A stretch of DNA of 9,484 nt from Clostridiaceae bacterium. GTDB lineage: Bacteria > Bacillota > Clostridia > Oscillospirales > Acutalibacteraceae. The notes under the pieces were generated by a model. That model made no database searches and had not been told where the DNA came from. It was given only the letters and a program-made list of their open reading frames with translations. Each line of letters opens with the position of its first letter. The stretch's first letter is position 1. The translations under genes were made by a program, and so were the position numbers. The stretch is taken from the NCBI GenBank assembly GCA_016292785.1, contig JAEDFL010000063.1, forward strand, positions 1-9,484. The letters run 5' to 3'. Below, piece by piece: positions 5,959 to 9,484 of the stretch.

Positions 5959-6002
5959 GGGGACTATCGCACTAAGCATCTTAATCTTATTGCAACAGCC
6001 CC
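5959..6002 (-). other. Stem-loop between valS and folC
   Basis: GGGG-CTGTTGCA (6002 downward) can pair with TGCGATAG-T-CCCC (ending 5959): 12 pairs with two G-T wobbles, one bulge and a 19-nt loop. No T-tract follows, so it is more likely a processing or stability element than a terminator. Confidence 0.4.
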
Positions 6003-6014
6003 TTTACCGACTTT

Positions 6015-8642
6015 TTATTTCTTAAACTTTGCAATGCTCTCGTCAATCATTGCAATCTTGTCTCTGAGCTTCTGAGCGGCTTCACGCTGGCCGTCAACGA
6101 CAGCCTTCGGAGCCTTTGCAACGAAGTTTTCATTATTGAGCTTCTTGTCGATGAACTCAAGATCCTTGAGCACCTTTTCTTTTTCCTTGTTAAGTCTTGC
6201 AATCTCCTGTTCGAAATCAACAAGCTCGCCGAGAGGAATATAAATCTTAGCGTCGGCGGTGACAATACAAACCGCACCGTCAATCTCAAAGCTGTCCCCT
6301 ACCTCCGCCTCGGAGCAGGAAGCAAGCCTCTGCATAAATATTCCCGCTTTTTCAAAGGTATCCTTGTATGCCGTTGCAATGAAATATTTCGCTTTCTTTG
6401 ACGGCGGAACGTTCATCTCGGCTCTGCGGTTACGGATAGCACGGACAGCTTCCATAATTCTGTCCATCTCCTGCTCCTCAACGCTGAAATCAAACTCCTC
6501 TTTGTAAACAGGCCAATCGGATACCATTATCGACTCACCGTTGTGAGGCAAGGTCTGCCAGATCTCCTCGGTTATGAAAGGCATAAACGGGTGCAGGAGC
6601 TTGAGGGTATTCGACATGATGTAAACGAGCATATCTCTTGCCGTCTGAGCCGCCTTTTCGTCGCCGGAATTCAGTCTGATCTTTGAAATTTCAATATACC
6701 AGTCGCAGAATACATCCCAGATGAAATCGTAAAGCTTCTGTACGGCGATACCAAGCTCGAACTTGTCAAGGTTATCCGTGACTTCTTTTGTAAGAGTATT
6801 AAAGAGACTGAGAATCCATTTATCCTCCAACGCAAGCTCGTCGGGAATATGCGGAGCTTTCTCGTCCTCGCCGAGGTTCATGAGGATAAATCTTGCGGCG
6901 TTCCAGAGCTTGTTTGCAAAGTTACGGCTTGCGCCAACCTTCTCGTCAGAGAAACGCATATCGTTTCCGGGGCTGTTGCCCGTTGCAAGAGTAAATCTGA
7001 GTGCGTCTGCGCCGTACTGATCTATAACAACAAGCGGATCAATACCGTTGCCGAGAGATTTTGACATCTTTCTGCCCTGAGCGTCACGGACAATACCGTG
7101 AATAAATACGGTGTCAAAAGGTCTGTCGTGCATATTCTCAACAGACGAGAATATCATTCTTGCAACCCAGAAGAAGATAATATCGTAGCCCGTGACAAGT
7201 GTGCTTGTCGGGAAATAATGTGCAAGCTCGGGAGTTTTGTCAGGCCAGCCGAGGGTTGAGAACGGCCAAAGAGCTGACGAGAACCATGTGTCAAGGGTGT
7301 CGGGATCCTGAGTCAGGTGCACGCTTCCGCACTTGGGGCATACGGTCGGAGCTTCCTTTGAAACAACGACCTCACCGCAGTCGTCACAGTACCAAGCAGG
7401 TATTCTGTGTCCCCACCAGAGCTGACGTGAAATACACCAGTCCTTAATGTTCTCCATCCAATGATAATAGGTCTTGTCAAAGCGTTCGGGAACGAACTTG
7501 ACTTCACCCTTTTTAACACATTCTATTGCCGGCTTTGCAAGCGGCTCCATCTTAACAAACCATTGCTTTGAAACCTTAGGCTCAATCGTGCTGTGACAGC
7601 GGTAGCAAACGCCGACATTGTGGGAATAATCCTCGATTTTTACGATTGCGCCTTCTTTTTCAAGATCTTCAACGATCGCCTTTCTCGCTTCCATTCTGTC
7701 CATTCCGGCGTACTTGCCCCATTCGGGTTTGATGTGAGCGTCGTCGGTGAAGGTGTCGATTATCTCAAGGTTATGCCTCAGACCGACCTCAAAGTCATTA
7801 GGATCGTGAGCAGGAGTGATCTTAACACATCCTGTTCCGAAGTCCATTTCAACATATTCATCCGCAATGACGGGAATCTCCCTGTGAACGATAGGCAGAA
7901 TAAGCGTTTTGCCGACAATATCCTTGTATCTCTCGTCGTTCGGGTTGACGGCAACGGCAGTATCACCGAGCATTGTCTCCGGTCTTGTCGTTGCAAGCTC
8001 GAGGTAACCGCTTCCGTCCTTGAACGGATAGCGAAGATGCCAGAAGTGACCTGCCTGATCCTCGTATTCAACCTCAGCGTCGGAGATCGAAGTCAGACAG
8101 TGCGGACACCAGTTTACTATACGTTCGCCACGGTAGATAAGTCCTTTATTATAAAGGTTTACGAAAACCTCTTTAACAGCCTTGCTGCAGCCCTCGTCCA
8201 TAGTGAAGCGTTCTCTGTCCCAGTCGCAGGACGAGCCCATCTTCTTGAGCTGTTCAATGATCCTGCCGCCGAACTTTTCTTTCCATTCCCACGCTCTTTT
8301 GAGAAAGCCCTCACGTCCGATATCCTCTTTCGTGATACCCTCCTGACGCATAGCTTCAACTATCTTCGCTTCGGTTGCAATGGAAGCGTGATCCGTACCG
8401 GGAAGCCAAAGGGCGTCATAGCCCTGCATTCTTCTGTAACGGATGAGAATGTCCTGTAAAGTATTGTCGAGAGCGTGTCCCATATGAAGCTGTCCCGTGA
8501 TATTCGGGGGCGGTATAACGATTGTATACGGCTTCTTATCGGGATCACATTTAGCATGAAAGTACTTTCCGTCAAGCCAGAACTGATAAATTCTGTCCTC
8601 AACCTCTTTCGGATCGTACTGTTTCGCAAGATCTTTTGCCAT
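6015..8642 (-). CDS. valS: Valyl-tRNA synthetase
   Basis: ValS charges tRNA-Val with valine in the cytoplasm and edits mischarged threonine. The protein has 875 residues, near the 880 of Bacillus. Class I signatures are PPPNITGQLHMGH (44-56; HIGH box HMGH) and KMSKS (525-529). The CP1 editing domain includes TTRPETMLGDTAV (218-230) and AHDPNDFEVG (278-287) with its conserved Asp280. Two zinc-knuckle-like regions are visible: CYRC (346-349) and C419/C422/C435/C438. An anticodon-binding helical domain follows, and the C-terminal coiled-coil arm spans about 808-875. The start at ATG 8642 is set by GGGAGG (8657-8652), 9 nt upstream; a longer frame from GTG 8747 runs through the T-box RNA and is not real. 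Expression should rise when uncharged tRNA-Val builds up, through the T-box leader. Confidence 0.98.
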   Translation of the reverse strand: MAKDLAKQYDPKEVEDRIYQFWLDGKYFHAKCDPDKKPYTIVIPPPNITGQLHMGHALDNTLQDILIRYRRMQGYDALWLPGTDHASIATEAKIVEAMRQEGITKEDIGREGFLKRAWEWKEKFGGRIIEQLKKMGSSCDWDRERFTMDEGCSKAVKEVFVNLYNKGLIYRGERIVNWCPHCLTSISDAEVEYEDQAGHFWHLRYPFKDGSGYLELATTRPETMLGDTAVAVNPNDERYKDIVGKTLILPIVHREIPVIADEYVEMDFGTGCVKITPAHDPNDFEVGLRHNLEIIDTFTDDAHIKPEWGKYAGMDRMEARKAIVEDLEKEGAIVKIEDYSHNVGVCYRCHSTIEPKVSKQWFVKMEPLAKPAIECVKKGEVKFVPERFDKTYYHWMENIKDWCISRQLWWGHRIPAWYCDDCGEVVVSKEAPTVCPKCGSVHLTQDPDTLDTWFSSALWPFSTLGWPDKTPELAHYFPTSTLVTGYDIIFFWVARMIFSSVENMHDRPFDTVFIHGIVRDAQGRKMSKSLGNGIDPLVVIDQYGADALRFTLATGNSPGNDMRFSDEKVGASRNFANKLWNAARFILMNLGEDEKAPHIPDELALEDKWILSLFNTLTKEVTDNLDKFELGIAVQKLYDFIWDVFCDWYIEISKIRLNSGDEKAAQTARDMLVYIMSNTLKLLHPFMPFITEEIWQTLPHNGESIMVSDWPVYKEEFDFSVEEQEMDRIMEAVRAIRNRRAEMNVPPSKKAKYFIATAYKDTFEKAGIFMQRLASCSEAEVGDSFEIDGAVCIVTADAKIYIPLGELVDFEQEIARLNKEKEKVLKDLEFIDKKLNNENFVAKAPKAVVDGQREAAQKLRDKIAMIDESIAKFKK

Positions 8643-8651
8643 TGATTTATT

Positions 8652-8657
8652 CCTCCC
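8652..8657 (-). promoter_or_regulatory. Ribosome binding site deciding the valS start
   Basis: GGGAGG lies 9 nt before ATG 8642 and downstream of the attenuator terminator, which fixes the start and rules out the longer GTG frame. Confidence 0.85.
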
Positions 8658-8669
8658 TGTATGACATAA

Positions 8670-8706
8670 ATAAAAATCCCGCCTCAAGAAGCTCTTGAGA
8701 CGAGAT
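8670..8706 (-). terminator. T-box attenuator terminator
   Basis: A 14-bp stem (8706-8693 with 8689-8676, four G-T pairs, 3-nt loop) is followed by a T-rich run (TTTTTATTT). Its 5' part competes with the antiterminator formed by the T-box core. It lies 28 nt before the valS start codon. Confidence 0.9.
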
Positions 8707-8909
8707 AAACCCGCGGTACCACTCAAATTGTATTCAAAGAATACCACTCAAAACCTTAACGCAGCTTTACGGGAGGGTTCTACGGCTGACGCTTTCTTCC
8801 CTCCGGCTCGGGAGCTACAAACTGCATAACGGCTGCCGTCTTTCACCGACCGACGGCTCTCTTGAAACCGAACAATGCAGAACCTCTCCGTCATTGCCTT
8901 TAACAAATT
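8670..8909 (-). promoter_or_regulatory. Valine-specific T-box leader (riboswitch) of valS
   Basis: The RNA leader senses uncharged tRNA-Val. In Stem I, CTGCAT (8880-8875) pairs with ATGCAG (8827-8822) and GGAG (8889-8886) with CTCC (8814-8811). They frame an internal loop holding GTA at 8818-8816, a valine codon, as specifier. The distal part carries AGAGAGCC and GGTGAAAG, as in other T-boxes. A GGAGGG/CCCTCC stem follows. The T-box core GAGTGGTACCGCGG lies at 8724-8711; its TGGT can pair with an ACCA tRNA end, as expected for tRNA-Val. The competing terminator at 8676-8706 completes the switch. Confidence 0.93.
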
Positions 8910-8915
8910 AAATGT

Positions 8916-8944
8916 ATTTTATCATCACGAAAGTTTTTTGTCAA
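8916..8944 (-). promoter_or_regulatory. Sigma-A promoter of valS-folC
   Basis: TTGACA (8944-8939) and TAAAAT (8921-8916) are 17 bp apart. Predicted transcription starts near 8909, at the beginning of the T-box leader. The promoter is overlapped by a 9-bp inverted repeat. Confidence 0.9.
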
Positions 8945-8959
8945 TAGAAATGATGATAA
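8919..8959. repeat. 9-bp inverted repeat straddling the valS promoter
   Basis: TTATCATCA (8919-8927) and TGATGATAA (8951-8959) are exact reverse complements separated by 23 bp. One arm overlaps the -10 box and the other lies just upstream of the -35. The arm centres are 32 bp apart, about three helical turns, which would suit a dimeric DNA-binding protein. Apart from this arm, 8945-9040 shows no gene, promoter or terminator. Confidence 0.55.
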
Positions 8960-9040
8960 TTATTCGGTATGCAATTTTTGTTTTACTAAATAATACTTCT
9001 TTTGTCGAACTTGTGGATTTTCATATATAATTTCAGAATA

Positions 9041-9478
9041 CTATGTTCTTACCGGATCTCCGTACTCTCGCTTCATAGCTTCCGTTGAAACAACCCACTG
9101 TTTTCCGAATTTACAGACATCAACACCGTTTACGAGCTTACCGTATGCAATAGCTTTACGGAGTGTGCTTTCGTTCAGATTCCAAAGGAATGTAGCGTCG
9201 CTGAAAGCCATAAGTCCGTCAAAGGGTGTGTCAATTTCTTCGCCGTTCGCCCAAAGCTCGTCACAGGAAATATCAATATCATCGTTCCATATTATGCCGT
9301 AACCGCCTTGGTCAACGATTACAGAACCGAAAAGCTCGGGCGAATCTTTAAGTGGCATAAAGAAACTGTACTTTTCAAAAAGCGGTGCAACATCATATAT
9401 TTTTGTTACGCCCTCGCAGAACTGTACGCTTAACTTGTAATCTGGCAGAGCATTTACATTCTTAACCTTATGAAACAT
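9041..9478 (-). CDS. DUF2442-like protein with C-terminal helix-turn-helix-like segment
   Basis: The 145-residue protein has two parts. Residues 1-83 fit the DUF2442 pattern: a short beta-rich domain with V-x-N-x-LPDYKLSVQF (6-20), IYDVAPLFEK (27-36), PLKDSPELF (42-50) and a Trp-Asn strand (64-65) before DELW (73-76). Residues 91-140 (ESTLRKAIAYGKL at 103-115, then KFGKQWVVSTEAM at 123-135) look like an excisionase-type winged helix-turn-helix: a recognition helix, then a Lys-rich wing ending in a short helix. From general knowledge, DUF2442 proteins often sit beside DUF4160 proteins in toxin-antitoxin-like pairs; a partner, if any, would lie beyond the right edge. Only TTTTGT is visible upstream of the ATG at 9478, so the start is not fixed and the frame may extend out of the window. 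No terminator is seen after the stop. Confidence 0.8.
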   Translation of the reverse strand: MFHKVKNVNALPDYKLSVQFCEGVTKIYDVAPLFEKYSFFMPLKDSPELFGSVIVDQGGYGIIWNDDIDISCDELWANGEEIDTPFDGLMAFSDATFLWNLNESTLRKAIAYGKLVNGVDVCKFGKQWVVSTEAMKREYGDPVRT

Positions 9479-9484
9479 ACAAAA

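Noticed and set aside
7593..8459. 288-codon open frame on the + strand
   Set aside because: It is antisense to valS, has no family resemblance, and arises from the codon bias of the real gene.
8643..8747. N-terminal extension of valS by 35 codons from a GTG
   Set aside because: It is translated T-box and terminator RNA, has no ribosome binding site, and the ATG at 8642 has a strong one and matches the family N-terminus.
1..9484. tRNA or rRNA genes
   Set aside because: I saw no cloverleaf or rRNA-like segment on either strand; the only tRNA-related element is the T-box.

Overview
The window reads as a chromosomal piece of a spore-forming, low-GC Gram-positive bacterium of the class Clostridia, most likely a Ruminococcus/Oscillospiraceae-type gut anaerobe. 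The evidence is a spoIIAA-spoIIAB-sigF operon, a T-box-controlled valS followed by folC, GGGAGG-type ribosome binding sites, and a four-cysteine micro-protein of a type I associate with Clostridia. Every gene I can support is on the minus strand, so transcription runs from high to low coordinates. The genus is inference; the class is well supported.

Region by region, in the direction of transcription: (1) 9041-9478, a DUF2442-like protein with a C-terminal DNA-binding-like segment. (2) 8670-8944, a sigma-A promoter and a valine T-box leader (specifier GTA, T-box core, intrinsic terminator) that control valS (6015-8642). (3) folC (4665-5936), probably co-transcribed with valS and closed by an intrinsic terminator at 4547-4582. 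(4) spoIIAA (4182-4520), spoIIAB (3761-4198) and sigF (3099-3764), three overlapping genes encoding the forespore sigma factor and its partner-switching regulators, closed by a terminator at 3062-3093. (5) 2815-2994, a 59-residue four-cysteine protein with its own consensus promoter. (6) 2455-2732, a perfect sigma-A consensus promoter (TTGACA-17-TATAAT) whose spacer is filled by a LexA/SOS box, followed by a structured leader of about 240 nt. (7) 94-2454, a 786-residue right-handed beta-helix protein with a TTG start and no signal peptide. (8) 1-40, the first 13 codons of a further gene with a signal-peptide-like N-terminus.

The right two thirds (about 3060-8950) is conserved housekeeping and sporulation DNA. 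The valS-folC part joins translation and folate metabolism. In the spoIIA operon, SpoIIAB holds SigF inactive, SpoIIAA releases it, and SigF then drives forespore transcription.

The left third (1 to about 2730) is the accessory part and the place to look for something new. A DNA-damage-type operator sits inside an ideal promoter that appears to feed, through a long leader with nested inverted repeats, a large cytoplasmic phage-tailspike-like beta-helix protein and then an exported protein. The beta-helix gene also becomes markedly more AT-rich toward its 3' end, as in exchangeable tailspike or adhesin modules. SOS control is a strong sequence inference; the function of the protein is unknown.
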